Positions 1-9,062 are shown, counted from the stretch's first letter. The stretch: 64,000 bases of DNA from Nocardioides sp. GY 10113 (GCF_004919105.1 NZ_STGK01000006.1:212988-276987), one strand, 5' to 3'. Numbers and translations are program-made. Notes: generated by a model from the sequence alone, not told the origin.

Positions 1-596
1 GGGACCCGCGTCATCGTCGCCAGCTCGCGCAGCACGCCGGGCTCGAAGGACTCGACGAGCACGGGCGCCTCCGGTCGGTCCAGGCCGTGTCGCCGCAGCG
101 CGGCCACCACCCGCTCGGCGACCGGCAGGCCGATCGAGGCGTAGTAGGCGGCGTTCTTGATCTCGGGCACCACGCCGATCCGGCGCCCCGTGCGCAGGGA
201 CGCCCTCTGCGCCAGGACGAGGATCTCGTCGAGGGTCGGCACGTGGAAGCGGCCGTCGAACCGGGCGTTCGTGGGCCGCAGGCCGGGCAGCCGCTCCTTG
301 GCCCGCAGCGTGCGCAGCTCGGCGAGGGTCAGGTCCTCGGTGAACCAGCCGGTCACCTGCCGGCCGTTGACCGTCCGGGAGGTGCGCCGCTCGGCGAGCT
401 CGGGGTGGTCGGCGACGTCGGTGGTGGCGCCGATCTCGTTCTCGTGGCGGGCCACGAGCACGCCGTCCCTGGTGCAGACCAGGTCCGGCTCGATGGAGTC
501 AGCGCCCATCGCGATCGCCAGGCGGTATGCCGCCAGGGTGTGCTCGGGTCGGTAGCCGGAGGCGCCACGGTGCGCGATCACCAGCGGAGATCTCAT
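1..596 (-). CDS. Glycerophosphodiester phosphodiesterase (partial, C-terminus beyond window)
   Basis: Hydrolyses glycerophosphodiesters to glycerol-3-phosphate and an alcohol. The visible 198 residues start MRSPLVIAHRG and carry the GDPD signature: His9-Arg10 in the first strand, Glu36 and Asp38 in SIEPDL, and His51 in ARHEN, the acid/base and metal ligands of the family. A further VPEIKN strand lies near residue 145. There is no signal peptide, so it should act in the cytoplasm, unlike secreted GlpQ enzymes. The start is the ATG at 594-596, which directly precedes the first core strand. The gene runs off the left edge, so its length and C-terminal substrate loop cannot be judged. It is the leftmost gene seen and points away from the lipoprotein hydrolase gene upstream of it. 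Confidence 0.9.
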   Translation of the reverse strand, partial: MRSPLVIAHRGASGYRPEHTLAAYRLAIAMGADSIEPDLVCTRDGVLVARHENEIGATTDVADHPELAERRTSRTVNGRQVTGWFTEDLTLAELRTLRAKERLPGLRPTNARFDGRFHVPTLDEILVLAQRASLRTGRRIGVVPEIKNAAYYASIGLPVAERVVAALRRHGLDRPEAPVLVESFEPGVLRELATMTRV

Positions 597-698
597 GCGG
601 CCAGCCCAGCAGCGCCAGGTGGCGCGACGGCGAGCCGCAGGTGAAGCGCCGGCGAGCGCCGGAGGACGACCCGGTTCGGCGGGCGCGTCGGCGCGGGG

Positions 699-1820
699 TC
701 AGGCGGGCATCCGGGCCCGCAGGAACCGCACCGTGCGATCCATCGCCGCGACGAACGCCGGGCCGAAGGCGTGCTGGTCGTCGTACCACTCCAGGGTGGC
801 GTCGACGCCGGCAGCCTCGAGCGCGCGGTGGGTGGCCGAGGCCCAGCGCGGCGGGCAGGTCTCGTCGGCCCGTCCGTGCGCCATCAGCACCGGCTCGGTG
901 ATCCGGTCGAGGTAGGGGCGGGAGGAGACGCCGCGCCAGAAGCCGGGGTCCTCGTCGGGGAACCCGACGCCCTTCAGCTGGGCCCGGAGCTCGGACTCGG
1001 GGGTGTCGGAGCGGTTGAAGTGCTCGAAGTTCTCGGCCTCCAGGCTCGACACGGAGGCCCAGACCACACCGGCCGCGACCAGCCCGGGCTCGGCCTCGAG
1101 CGCCTTGAGCACGACGCCGCTGCCCATCGACCGGCCGAACAGCGCGACCCGGTCCGGGTCGACGGCGACGTCGTCGGAGGCGAGCAGCGCGCGGACCGCG
1201 GCGACCACGTCGGCGCTGTAGCCGAGCCGGACGGCTGGCGCCGAGCGCGGGTCGTCGTCGGACTCGGCGTGGTTGCGGTAGTCCACGTGCAGCGCGACGT
1301 GGCCCCGGTCGGCCAGGTAGCCGCGCTCGCGGGTCATCCCCTGTCCCCGCACGTAGTACGCCGGGTCGATGTAGCCGTGCGCGAGCACGACCGCCGGGAA
1401 CGGGCCCCGACCGGTCGGGACGTTGAGCACGCCGCTGATGGTCAGCGGGGCACTGCCGGCCCCGCGGAGGCTGGAGCGGAACGTCACGTCGTAGGAGGTG
1501 AACCGGTCGGTGCGCTCGCGGACGGCGCCGAGCCGCAGTCCGCCGCCGACGAGGTCGGCGTCGGCCAGCGCGGGGACGGAGATCGGGCGGGGCTTCCGCG
1601 CCCGATCGCCGGCGGCGGGCGTGGTCGGCGCGGTCGGCGTGGTCGGCGCGGTCGTCGCGGTCGTCGCCGGCGGGTCGCTCGTGGACGTCGCGGCAGAGGA
1701 GCTGCCGCCCCCGGAGGGCCGCTGCGGCTCCTCGGCCGAGCAGCCGAGCCCCAGCGACACCAGCGCCGCCGCGACGAGCGCGCCGGCGCCGCGTCGCGCG
1801 GTGGTGGACTCCAGCGCCAT
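699..1820 (-). CDS. Alpha/beta-hydrolase lipoprotein (dienelactone hydrolase / S9-like)
   Basis: A 373-residue predicted lipoprotein. The N-terminus MALESTTARRGAG leads into a hydrophobic stretch and a lipobox ending at Cys27 (LGLGC), followed by a Ser/Thr/Pro-rich linker. The catalytic domain shows the oxyanion motif LAHGY, the nucleophile elbow GRSMG, an acid in HGRADE and a His in DDQHAF, so the Ser-Asp-His triad is complete. The fold matches dienelactone hydrolase or prolyl-oligopeptidase-like esterases; the substrate cannot be predicted. The frame stays open upstream to about 2144, but the ATG at 1818-1820 is preferred because it places the signal sequence at the N-terminus. It is divergent from the NAD(P)-binding gene at 1941. 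Confidence 0.88.
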   Translation of the reverse strand: MALESTTARRGAGALVAAALVSLGLGCSAEEPQRPSGGGSSSAATSTSDPPATTATTAPTTPTAPTTPAAGDRARKPRPISVPALADADLVGGGLRLGAVRERTDRFTSYDVTFRSSLRGAGSAPLTISGVLNVPTGRGPFPAVVLAHGYIDPAYYVRGQGMTRERGYLADRGHVALHVDYRNHAESDDDPRSAPAVRLGYSADVVAAVRALLASDDVAVDPDRVALFGRSMGSGVVLKALEAEPGLVAAGVVWASVSSLEAENFEHFNRSDTPESELRAQLKGVGFPDEDPGFWRGVSSRPYLDRITEPVLMAHGRADETCPPRWASATHRALEAAGVDATLEWYDDQHAFGPAFVAAMDRTVRFLRARMPA

Positions 1821-1940
1821 GCGGCGACGGTAGCGCGGCGTCCCCCGCCGGCCCGGCCGCCGCGGGTGACGCGCGGCGCCCGGATGGCGCTCGGGCGGCG
1901 ACCGGGTGGCGCGGCTGGCGCCGCGGCGTACGTTGGGCAC

Positions 1941-2600
1941 ATGCGGATCGCCATCGTCGGAGGTCACGGGAAGATCGCCCGCCTGCTGCACCCACTGCTG
2001 GTCGGCGCGGGGCACCAACCGGTCGCGCTCGTGCGGCGCGACTCCTACCGAGAACGACTGGAGGGAATGGGCGCGGAGGTGCGCCTGGTCGACCTGGAGA
2101 ACGACGACGAGTCGGCCCTGGCCGAGGCCTTCGCCGGCTGCCACGCGGTGGTCTTCGCGGCCGGCGCCGGCCCCGACGGCAAGGTGGAGCGCAAGCGGTC
2201 CGTGGACCTCGAGGGGGCGCTGAAGTCGATCGCGGCGGCCCGCATCAGCGAGATCCAGCGGTTCGTCCAGGTCTCGGCGATCAACGTCGACGAGCCGGTG
2301 CCCGACGACGCCGAGCCGGCCTGGCGGGCCTACGTCGCCGCGAAGCGGGACGCGGACGCCGCCCTGCGCGCCAGCGACCTCGACTGGACCATCGTGCGCC
2401 CGGGGCTGCTGACCGATGCGCCGGGCACCGGGCTCGTCGCGCTGGGGCCCGACGTGGCCCGCGGGGAGATCCCGCGGGCGGACGTGGCCGCGGTCATCGC
2501 GGCGGTGCTGACCGAGCCGGCGACCGTGGGCTACCAGTGGAACGTGGTCGGCGGCGCGACGCCGGTCAAGGCGGCGATCGACGCCGCCCTCGGCGGCTGA
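1941..2600 (+). CDS. NAD(P)-binding Rossmann-fold oxidoreductase (atypical SDR, NmrA/YwnB-like)
   Basis: A 219-residue single-domain protein that opens MRIAIVGGHGKIARLL, a glycine-rich dinucleotide-binding loop. It continues with the alternating strands and helices of an atypical short-chain dehydrogenase, including VVFAAGAG (strand 4) and YVAAKRDADAALR, which carries the Tyr-x-x-x-Lys positions. The segment DWTIVRPGLLTDAPGTG is characteristic of the SDR5-type NAD(P)H-binding group. Members of this group include flavin reductase-like and quinone-sensing proteins; the substrate is unknown. The ATG at 1941 gives a compact start directly at the first strand. The protein is soluble. Confidence 0.9.
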   Translation: MRIAIVGGHGKIARLLHPLLVGAGHQPVALVRRDSYRERLEGMGAEVRLVDLENDDESALAEAFAGCHAVVFAAGAGPDGKVERKRSVDLEGALKSIAAARISEIQRFVQVSAINVDEPVPDDAEPAWRAYVAAKRDADAALRASDLDWTIVRPGLLTDAPGTGLVALGPDVARGEIPRADVAAVIAAVLTEPATVGYQWNVVGGATPVKAAIDAALGG

Positions 2601-2634
2601 GCCCGACCGACGCCGCTCGGCCCTGCGTTGAAGC

Positions 2635-3060
2635 TCAGCCGACCGCGCGGCGGACCAGGTCGGCGACCGCCTTCTCGACCTCGTCGGTGATGGCCGTGAC
2701 CGCGAACGCGGTGGGCCACATCGGACCGTCGTCGAGCTGCGCGGGCTCGTTGAACCCGAACGAGGCGTACCGCTCCCCGAACTTCGCGGCGCCCTTGACG
2801 AAGCAGACCACCTTGCCCTCCTGGGCGTAGGCCGGCATGCCGTACCAGGTCTTCGCCGCCAGTCCGGGCGCGACGTCGAGGACGATGGCGTGGATCCGCT
2901 CGGCGATGGCGCGGTCCGCCGCGGGCATCTCCGCGATCGCGTCGAGGCAGGCCCGCTCCTCCTTGACCCGCTTGTTGCCGCCCCTGGCGACCCTGAGCTC
3001 CTCGGCCCGCGCCGTCATCGCCGACCGCTCCGACTCGGTGAATCCTCCGGTGGTGGTCAT
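2635..3060 (-). CDS. DUF1801 (YdhG-like) protein
   Basis: A 141-residue cytoplasmic protein of the DUF1801 type. The recognisable core runs from about residue 50 to the end, with the family segment WYGMPAYAQEGKVVCFVKG and a C-terminal helix EVEKAVADLVRRAV. Relatives such as Bacillus YdhG/FrdA have been linked to iron handling, but the function here is not established. The ATG at 3058-3060 is chosen over an in-frame upstream start because AGGAGGG lies about 6 nt before it. It is convergent with the NAD(P)-binding gene, with 34 nt between the two stops. Confidence 0.82.
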   Translation of the reverse strand: MTTTGGFTESERSAMTARAEELRVARGGNKRVKEERACLDAIAEMPAADRAIAERIHAIVLDVAPGLAAKTWYGMPAYAQEGKVVCFVKGAAKFGERYASFGFNEPAQLDDGPMWPTAFAVTAITDEVEKAVADLVRRAVG

Positions 3061-3212
3061 CGCGCCCTCCTGTGGCTCGCCCCTGTCGGTCCGTGCGCCG
3101 GCGAGATCCGCCGACACCGACGACGCTAGGCGGGACCGCTGACCGGCGCTTCTCCGTTCCTGACCGGTTCAGCGGGCGGGCGGGCGCCGCGCGGCGCGCC
3201 GCCAAACGCCGA

Positions 3213-3248
3213 CCGCGCGGCGCCCCGGTGGCCGGGTGCGCCGCGCGG
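3213..3248 (-). terminator. GC-rich hairpin downstream of PxKF gene
   Basis: Perfect 11-bp arms CCGCGCGGCGC / GCGCCGCGCGG, extended inward by a cccgg/ccggg pairing, start 12 nt after the stop codon of the minus-strand PxKF gene. There is no obvious U-tract, which is usual for terminators in high-GC actinobacteria. Confidence 0.6.
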
Positions 3249-3260
3249 TGACGAGGGGTG

Positions 3261-4988
3261 CTACTTGTTGAAGCCGATGGTCACGGTCTTCGGCGCCGTG
3301 CCGTCGCCGAGGTTGATCAGCAGGTCGTACTTCTTGTTCGCGGCGAAGGTGACGTTGTTGTACGCCGCCTTGGTCGAGAGGTTGAAGATGTACTGACCGT
3401 CGGAGTACCGGAACGCGTTGCCCGTGGTGGCGGCCGAGGTCGACACCGCCTCGTCGACGCCGGTGCCGGACACGGAGCCGGCGGCCACGACGCTGAGGGT
3501 GGGCTTGGCGTTCGTGATCGGGACGCCGCCGCAGGCGAGGGTGAACTTCACCGGGACGGTCGAGCCGACCTTGAACAGGCTGGAGCCGTCGCGGTTGATC
3601 GGCTGGAGCACACCGGTGTACGCCGAGCCGTAGACACCGCGGTAGGTCCGGCTCTCGTCCTTGACGTTGCCGGCGAGGTCCGTCGCCGTCGCCGTGTAGA
3701 CGAAGTCACCGAGGCCGAGGGTGGCCGGCGCGGTCCAGCTGTCGCTGCTGTCGACGACGCCGGAGCCCTCGTTCCCGTCCTTCAGCAGCGGGTCGCTGGG
3801 GTCGAACGTCGGCGCCTGCGCGGTGCAGATGTCGATGCTCGCACCGTCGACGGCGCCGCTGATGTTGAGGTCCGGCGCGGTCAGGTCGATCTTCGCCCGG
3901 TCACCGCTGCCGTTGGTGTTTCCGGCGAGGTCGGTGGCCGTGCAGGAGACGTCGTGGATGCCCTCACCGACGGCATCGAAGGTGCCGACTCCGCCGGTCA
4001 GAACGACCGACTCGGTGATGGCACCGTCGGTGCAGGTCACACCCGCGAGGCCGCTGAGGGCGTCGCTGGCGGTCACCGTGACCTCGACCGGGCTGTCCTT
4101 GAACCACTCGGCATCCGGCGCCTGGACGGTGATCTCCGGCTGGGTCAGGTCGATCTTGACCTGGGCGGTCGCGGCCGCCGACGTGTTGCCGACCGCGTCG
4201 GTCGCGGTGCAGGTCACGTCGTGGATGCCCTCGCCGGTGGCGTCGAAGGTGCCGACCCCGCCGGTCAGGGCGACCGACTCGGTGGTGGCGCCATCAGTGC
4301 ACGAGGCGGTGACTCCGGGGCGGTCGTCGCTGGCGGTGACGGTGACCGGGACCGGGCTCGTCCTGAACCAGCCGCTGGCCGGGGTGTCCACCGAGAGGTC
4401 GATGGTCGGCGGGGTGGTGTCCTTGGTCTCGACCGGAGGCGCGGGCACGCAATCGACGCTGACGCCGTAGGACGGCCGCGACGTGACAGCGCCCGACTCC
4501 GCCTGGAGAACGAAGCCGGACTCCGCTCCGGTCAGAGTCAGCGTGACAGTTCCGCTGAGCGTGGTGATGTCGTCATCGATCGTGGTGGTGAATCCGACGG
4601 TGGTGGTGCTGTTCTTCGCCCAGTTCGTGGGGATGGTCTGCGTCGTCGGACTGAGTGCCACAGTGACGCCAGCCGGTGCGGTGGGGGTGAGCACGATCCG
4701 CTCGCCCGGCTTGAAGTGCAGCGACGAGATCTGCACCTGGCCGTCGCTGATGTTCTTGATTCCCAGCGAGCCGGAGACCGCGGTCCCGAGAGTGGTGCAC
4801 GCGCGCCCATCCGCCGAGTAGACGACGTCGTTGGGCATGGAGGGAGCGACATCGGCGTCGAGCTGCTGAGCCTTGTCCTCCGCAGAGGCCCAGGTGGCGG
4901 TACCGAGAACGAGTACGCCGGCCGCGCCGAGGGCGGCGATGCCCCGGCGACCCCGCCGCTCAATCGGGCGGGAGAAGAGAGTGGTCAT
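3261..4988 (-). CDS. Secreted PxKF-domain protein with HYR/Ig-like repeats
   Basis: A 575-residue exported protein. It has a basic N-terminus, a hydrophobic segment LGAAGVLVLGTATWASA and a predicted signal-peptidase cut before EDKAQ. Two nearly identical modules of about 85 residues lie at about 205-375. Each has the pattern CTDGA.TESV.LTGGVGTFDA.GEGIHDV.CTATD..GNT, an HYR/Ig-like beta-sandwich with paired cysteines. A third, more divergent module follows. The C-terminal 110 residues contain VGSTVPVKFTL, the hallmark of the PxKF domain found at the end of many actinobacterial surface proteins. The probable role is cell-surface or adhesive; no enzymatic motif is visible. The start ATG at 4986-4988 has a purine-rich GGAAGTGAAAG upstream. 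The 287-nt gap up to the DUF805 gene should hold the promoters; no riboswitch was recognised there. Confidence 0.85.
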   Translation of the reverse strand: MTTLFSRPIERRGRRGIAALGAAGVLVLGTATWASAEDKAQQLDADVAPSMPNDVVYSADGRACTTLGTAVSGSLGIKNISDGQVQISSLHFKPGERIVLTPTAPAGVTVALSPTTQTIPTNWAKNSTTTVGFTTTIDDDITTLSGTVTLTLTGAESGFVLQAESGAVTSRPSYGVSVDCVPAPPVETKDTTPPTIDLSVDTPASGWFRTSPVPVTVTASDDRPGVTASCTDGATTESVALTGGVGTFDATGEGIHDVTCTATDAVGNTSAAATAQVKIDLTQPEITVQAPDAEWFKDSPVEVTVTASDALSGLAGVTCTDGAITESVVLTGGVGTFDAVGEGIHDVSCTATDLAGNTNGSGDRAKIDLTAPDLNISGAVDGASIDICTAQAPTFDPSDPLLKDGNEGSGVVDSSDSWTAPATLGLGDFVYTATATDLAGNVKDESRTYRGVYGSAYTGVLQPINRDGSSLFKVGSTVPVKFTLACGGVPITNAKPTLSVVAAGSVSGTGVDEAVSTSAATTGNAFRYSDGQYIFNLSTKAAYNNVTFAANKKYDLLINLGDGTAPKTVTIGFNK

Positions 4989-5275
4989 GGGTGGCTTTCA
5001 CTTCCAATCCAGTGGAGGCGGTCAGGAGCAGCGGGACCGACCCCCGGATTGAACGGTTCCGCATCCACCGAAACGAGGACCGAGACCCGGGGTTAGGGGT
5101 TCTCGGGTAAAGAAATGCCCACGTCCGTCAGCGCCCGGATCGCGGCCTCTGCAGGCACGGCAACGGCCCACCGCTCACGCGGTCGCCTCTCTGTTCCCGA
5201 CCGCCTGCGGGGCGCTCGACGCGCACGGGGCGACCTGCCACGATGGAGGCCCCGTCCGCCCACCGGAGGGACGCC

Positions 5276-5626
5276 GTGACCTTCATCGAGGCCGTCCAGG
5301 TCTGCCTGGCCAAGTACGTCGACTTCACCGGCCGCGCGCCGCGCTCGGAGTACTGGTGGTTCTTCGTCTTCAACCTGCTGGTGAGCATGGGTGCCACGAC
5401 CGTGGACCAGATCATCGGCGGCGACGTCGTCGCCGCGCTCGCTGCGCTCGCACTGCTGCTGCCGGGCCTGGCCGTCGCGGTGCGGCGGTTGCACGACACG
5501 GGCCGGAGCGGGTGGTGGGTCCTGATCGTGCTGGTCCCGATCGCGGGCTGGATCGTGCTGATCGTCTTCTTCGTGCTGCCCGGCGACCGGTTCCAGAACC
5601 GGTACGGCTTCCCCTTCGAGTTCTAG
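5276..5626 (+). CDS. DUF805 membrane protein (copy 1)
   Basis: A 116-residue integral membrane protein of the DUF805 (YhaH-like) family. It has FTGRAPRSEYWWFFVF at the N-terminus, the conserved RRLHDTGRSGWW between helices, and about three transmembrane segments (residues ~25-45, 52-70 and 82-105). The start is GTG at 5276 because CGGAGGG lies 7 nt upstream and because the protein then aligns end to end with the second copy at 15.76 kb. An ATG at 5243 in the same frame is the alternative. Family function is unknown. It is convergent with the Thr/Pro-repeat gene, with 18 nt between the stops. Confidence 0.85.
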   Translation: MTFIEAVQVCLAKYVDFTGRAPRSEYWWFFVFNLLVSMGATTVDQIIGGDVVAALAALALLLPGLAVAVRRLHDTGRSGWWVLIVLVPIAGWIVLIVFFVLPGDRFQNRYGFPFEF

Positions 5627-5644
5627 CCCGGCCCGGGGCGAGCG

Positions 5645-6367
5645 TCAGTTGCCGCTGCCGGGCAGGCGGGGCAACGTGCTCGGGAGCGGGGTCGTCCGAT
5701 CCTTCGGCGTGGCGGCGACCGTCGGGGGCCGCGAGCTGCCCGTGGCGCGCGGCGGCGCGGTCGTGCTGGTGGTCGGGCCGGTGGTCGGTGCCGTCGTGCT
5801 GGTCGTCGGCCCGGTCGTCGTGCCGGTCGGCTCGGTGGTCTCCGACGTCGGCGGCGTCACCGGCTCCGTGGTCGGCTCCGTGGTCGGCTCCGTGGTCGGC
5901 TCCGTGGTCGGCTCCGTGGTCGGCGGCGTCACCGGCTCGGTCGTCGGCTCGGTGGGCGTCTCGCAGACCACCGTGCCGGACGCGGTGCCGCTGAACGGCT
6001 CCGTGGTCTGCCCGCCGGGGTAGTCGACCGTGACGGTCCAGTCGTAGGACCCGCCAGGCACCGGGTAGGACTCGTGGAAGCCCGACAGGTCGCCGTCCAG
6101 CGCGTAGTCGTCGCTGACCGGGTAGACGGTGCCGCCGATGTCGATGGTGATGGTCACGGGCACGGTCACCACGTTCATCTCGATCCACTCCGGGGCCGGG
6201 TTGTAGGTGATGTCGGCCCGGAACATCTCGCAGGTCGCGTTGACGCCGATCGTCGGCGCATCGGCGGCGGCGCTCTGGGCGAGGACGATGCCGCCCACCC
6301 CCAGACCGGCGAGCATCCCCGACGCGGCGAGCGCCGCGACCGGCGTGGCAAGGACTGAACGGCGCAC
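5645..6367 (-). CDS. Secreted protein with Thr/Pro-rich repeat tail
   Basis: A 240-residue exported protein of unknown function. The GTG start at 6365-6367 has GGGAGGGAG 5 nt upstream. A signal sequence (VAALAASGMLAGLGVGGIVLA) is followed by a beta-rich globular region (about 35-130) with one pair of cysteines (Cys46 and the Cys of VVCETP). Then comes a low-complexity tail of TTEP units interrupted by VTPP, then TTSTTAPTTG units, typical of wall-spanning stalks. There is no LPXTG or terminal transmembrane helix, so it is probably released or wall-associated. The repeat is also visible as DNA, as five exact 12-bp units. Confidence 0.75.
   Translation of the reverse strand: MRRSVLATPVAALAASGMLAGLGVGGIVLAQSAAADAPTIGVNATCEMFRADITYNPAPEWIEMNVVTVPVTITIDIGGTVYPVSDDYALDGDLSGFHESYPVPGGSYDWTVTVDYPGGQTTEPFSGTASGTVVCETPTEPTTEPVTPPTTEPTTEPTTEPTTEPTTEPVTPPTSETTEPTGTTTGPTTSTTAPTTGPTTSTTAPPRATGSSRPPTVAATPKDRTTPLPSTLPRLPGSGN
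5862..5921 (-). repeat. Five perfect 12-bp tandem repeats (TTEP codons)
   Basis: The plus-strand unit GGCTCCGTGGTC is repeated five times without a mismatch inside the secreted protein gene. The array is flanked on both sides by a GGCGTCACCGGCTC copy (about 5851-5864 and 5926-5939). The unit length is a multiple of three, so changes in copy number would keep the reading frame. Confidence 0.95.
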
Positions 6368-6502
6368 GGGGTCTCCCTCCCGATACCTGCAGGACTCGGG
6401 ACCATCGTCCCCACCAGCTGGTCACGTCACACGTGACCCGCGCCACGACCGCGCGCGCCGGGGCCCGGCAGCCCCCTACGGGGAGCCACCGGGCCCGGTG
6501 CG

Positions 6503-6517
6503 GACCGCCGAGCGGTC
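6503..6517 (-). terminator. Short hairpin at the end of the ABC permease gene
   Basis: GACCGC-cga-GCGGTC (6-bp arms, 3-nt loop) overlaps the permease stop codon. It is followed, in the direction of transcription, by the GC palindrome ACCGGGCCCGGT. This is plausible but weak as a terminator. Confidence 0.35.
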
Positions 6518-9062
6518 AGTCGGTGACCACCGCCTTCAGCACGTCGACCTTGGCGGCCGAGCGGGCCGGGCCCACGGCGGCGAGGACGCCGGCGACGGCG
6601 GCGATGGCGACGTACACCCCGATCTGGCCGAACGGGACCGAGATCGCCTCGATGCCCTCGTCCTTGAGGACCTGCGACATCGCCACTCCCAGGCCGGTGC
6701 CGAGCACCGCTCCGGTGAGGGCGCCGATCAGCGAGATCACCGCCGACTCCCAGCGGACCATCGCCCGGACCTGGCCGCGGGTCATGCCGACCGCGCGGAG
6801 CAGACCCAGCTCGCGGGTGCGCTCGAAGACCGAGAGCGCCAGCGTGTTGACGATGCCCAGCAGGGCGATCACCACGGCCAGGGCGAGCATCACGGTCATG
6901 AAGGTGAGCAGGGTGTCGATGAACCCGCTGGCCTCCTTCTCGAAGCCGGCCCGGTCGAGCACCTTGGCGTCCGGGTGGTCGGCCAGCGCCGCGTCGACCG
7001 CGTCCTGCACCTCGGCCCGGTCGGCCCCGGCGTCCAGGGTGACGAACGCGTTGGTGACCAGCTGCGGTCCGGCCAGCGCCTGCTGCGCGGCCCGGCTGAT
7101 CACGAAGCTGTCGCTGATCCAGCCCTTGCCGCTGTAGACGGCGGCGATCTCCAGCTGGTGCGCGCCGCTCTGGGCGAACTCGGCGGTGACGGTGTCACCG
7201 ACGTGCCAGCCGTTGTCGACCGCCGCGTCCTCGGCCACCATCACCGAGTCCCCGTCGAGATCGGCGATCGAGCCCGCGCTCACCCCGAGGTTGAAGACGT
7301 CCTCGGCGTTGCTCGGGTCGACGGCGGAGTAGCTGCCGTCGGCTCCGTCGAAGCGAGCCAGCCCCCAACCGTTGGCGGAGACCTGGTCCACCCCGCCGAC
7401 CGCCTCGACCGCGTCCAGCACCGACGGGCTGTAGCCGGGGCCCTGGGCGCTGGCGGTGACGACGTACAGGTCGGCGTCGACCCGGTCGTCGAGGACGTCG
7501 CCGAAGGAGGCCTTCAGCGAGGAGGCGAAGACGCCCATGCTGACCACCAGCGTCAGGCCGATCATCAGCGCGGCCGCGGTGGCGGAGGTACGGCGCGGGT
7601 TGCGGACCGCGTTCTGCCGGGCCAGGTCGCCGGGGAGGCCGCGCAGCCGCAGCGGCGCCGCGATCAGGGCCGCGAGCGGGCGGACCGCGATCGGCAGACC
7701 GATGACGACCCCCAGCATGGCCCCGGCCAGTCCGAGTCCGAACGTCGACATGCTGCCCTCGCCGAACAACGCGTAGAGGATCGCCGCGACCCCGGTACCG
7801 ACGACCATCAGGCCGACCAGGGCGCGCGCCCACGAGGAGCGCTCACCTCCCGGGGCCGACTCGCGCAGGGCCTCGATCGGCAGCACCTTGGTGGCGCGGC
7901 GGGCGGGGACCAGCGCGGCCAGCACGGTCACGCCCGTGCCCACGGCGAGCGAGATCCAGACCTGGCTGGCCTCGATCTGCAGGGCGGTGAAGGGCAGGGC
8001 CAGGCCGGTCACGTCCATCAGCCACTTCAGGCCCTTGGCCAGCGCGACGCCGATCCCGAAGCCGGCCGCGGAGGCGACCAGGCCGAGGCCGAGCGCCTCC
8101 AGCAGGAGGCTGCCCATCACCTGACGCCGCTTGGCGCCGACGGCCCGCAGCAGCGCGATCTCACGGGTGCGCTGGGCGACCGTCATGCTGAACGTGTTCC
8201 AGATGATGAAGGATCCGACGAAGAGCGCGATCCCGGCGAAGATCCCGAAGATGTAGCCGACGATCTTGAAGTTCTCCTTGGTGGCCGTGGCGTTCTCCTC
8301 CGCCGCAGCCTTGCCCGTGATCGCCTCGGCGCCCTCCGGCAGCACCTGGGCGACCCGGTCGGCGAGCTGCGTCTGGCTGACGCCGTCGGCGGCGCTCACC
8401 TCGATCCGGTCGAACCAGCCGGGACGGCCGAGCACCTGCTGGGCGGTCGCGTCGTCGAAGTACGCCGACGTGGTGCCGCCGAGGTCGGTGATCCCGTCCC
8501 CGTAGCCGACCGTGCCGACGACGGTGAACTCACGGGTCGGGCCCTGGAAGAGGACCTTGATCGTCGAGCCCAGCGCGATGTCGTGGTCGGTGGCGCTGGT
8601 GGCGTCGATGGCCACCTCGTGGCCGTTGGTCGGGGCGTCCCCGCTGAGCAGCTCGACGTCGCCGCGGAGCGCCTCGTCGGCCGGCATGCTGTAGCCGTTG
8701 GTCGGGGCGCCGCCGTTGGTGGTGATCGCGCGACCGTCGGTGTCGGTCAGCAGGGCGTAGCCCTGGACCGCGCCCTCGGCGGCGCGGACGCCGTCGACCT
8801 GGCGGACCTTCGCGAGGGCCTTCTCCGAGATCGGGCCGCGGTTGGTGCCGACCCCCTCGGTCTGGGTGTACGGGGCCTCGGTGCGGACCACCACGTCGGT
8901 CCCGGCGCCGATCCTGCCGAACAGGTCGTCGAAGGCGACGCCCATCGTGGTGGTGAGGATCATCGTGCCGGCGAGCAGGGAGACGCCGAGTGCGATCGAC
9001 GCCGTGGTGAGCAGGAAGCGCAGGCGATGAGCCACCATCCCGCGCAGGGTTGCGGTCAACAT
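6516..9062 (-). CDS. ABC transporter permease, FtsX/MacB type (two-module)
   Basis: An 848-residue permease. It has the double arrangement typical of Gram-positive exporters: an N-terminal helix (about 15-40), a large extracellular MacB-PCD-like domain (about 45-245), three membrane helices (about 265-400, with the FtsX motif FSMTVAQRTREIALLRAVGA), a second periplasmic-type domain (about 500-700) and a second set of three helices with FERTRELGLLRAVGMTRGQ. Such proteins move lipids, peptides or lipoproteins across the envelope mechanically, driven by a LolD/MacB-like ATPase. That ATPase is encoded 1 nt upstream (9064-9852), so the two form an operon. The substrate is unknown. The kinase/regulator genes next door suggest that envelope stress or a cell-wall-active compound controls it (inference). 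Confidence 0.92.
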   Translation of the reverse strand: MLTATLRGMVAHRLRFLLTTASIALGVSLLAGTMILTTTMGVAFDDLFGRIGAGTDVVVRTEAPYTQTEGVGTNRGPISEKALAKVRQVDGVRAAEGAVQGYALLTDTDGRAITTNGGAPTNGYSMPADEALRGDVELLSGDAPTNGHEVAIDATSATDHDIALGSTIKVLFQGPTREFTVVGTVGYGDGITDLGGTTSAYFDDATAQQVLGRPGWFDRIEVSAADGVSQTQLADRVAQVLPEGAEAITGKAAAEENATATKENFKIVGYIFGIFAGIALFVGSFIIWNTFSMTVAQRTREIALLRAVGAKRRQVMGSLLLEALGLGLVASAAGFGIGVALAKGLKWLMDVTGLALPFTALQIEASQVWISLAVGTGVTVLAALVPARRATKVLPIEALRESAPGGERSSWARALVGLMVVGTGVAAILYALFGEGSMSTFGLGLAGAMLGVVIGLPIAVRPLAALIAAPLRLRGLPGDLARQNAVRNPRRTSATAAALMIGLTLVVSMGVFASSLKASFGDVLDDRVDADLYVVTASAQGPGYSPSVLDAVEAVGGVDQVSANGWGLARFDGADGSYSAVDPSNAEDVFNLGVSAGSIADLDGDSVMVAEDAAVDNGWHVGDTVTAEFAQSGAHQLEIAAVYSGKGWISDSFVISRAAQQALAGPQLVTNAFVTLDAGADRAEVQDAVDAALADHPDAKVLDRAGFEKEASGFIDTLLTFMTVMLALAVVIALLGIVNTLALSVFERTRELGLLRAVGMTRGQVRAMVRWESAVISLIGALTGAVLGTGLGVAMSQVLKDEGIEAISVPFGQIGVYVAIAAVAGVLAAVGPARSAAKVDVLKAVVTD

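Noticed and set aside
3258..5096. A 612-residue plus-strand open frame opposite the PxKF gene
   Set aside because: It is the antisense of a clear secreted protein with repeats and a signal peptide. The antisense translation has no start context or motif.
4989..5275. Possible riboswitch (c-di-AMP or c-di-GMP type) upstream of the PxKF gene
   Set aside because: No conserved core of either class could be found; only ordinary GC-rich leader sequence.
5862..5921. Regular short repeats considered as a CRISPR array
   Set aside because: Units are 12 bp, contiguous and in-frame within a Thr/Pro stalk; there are no spacers and no cas genes.
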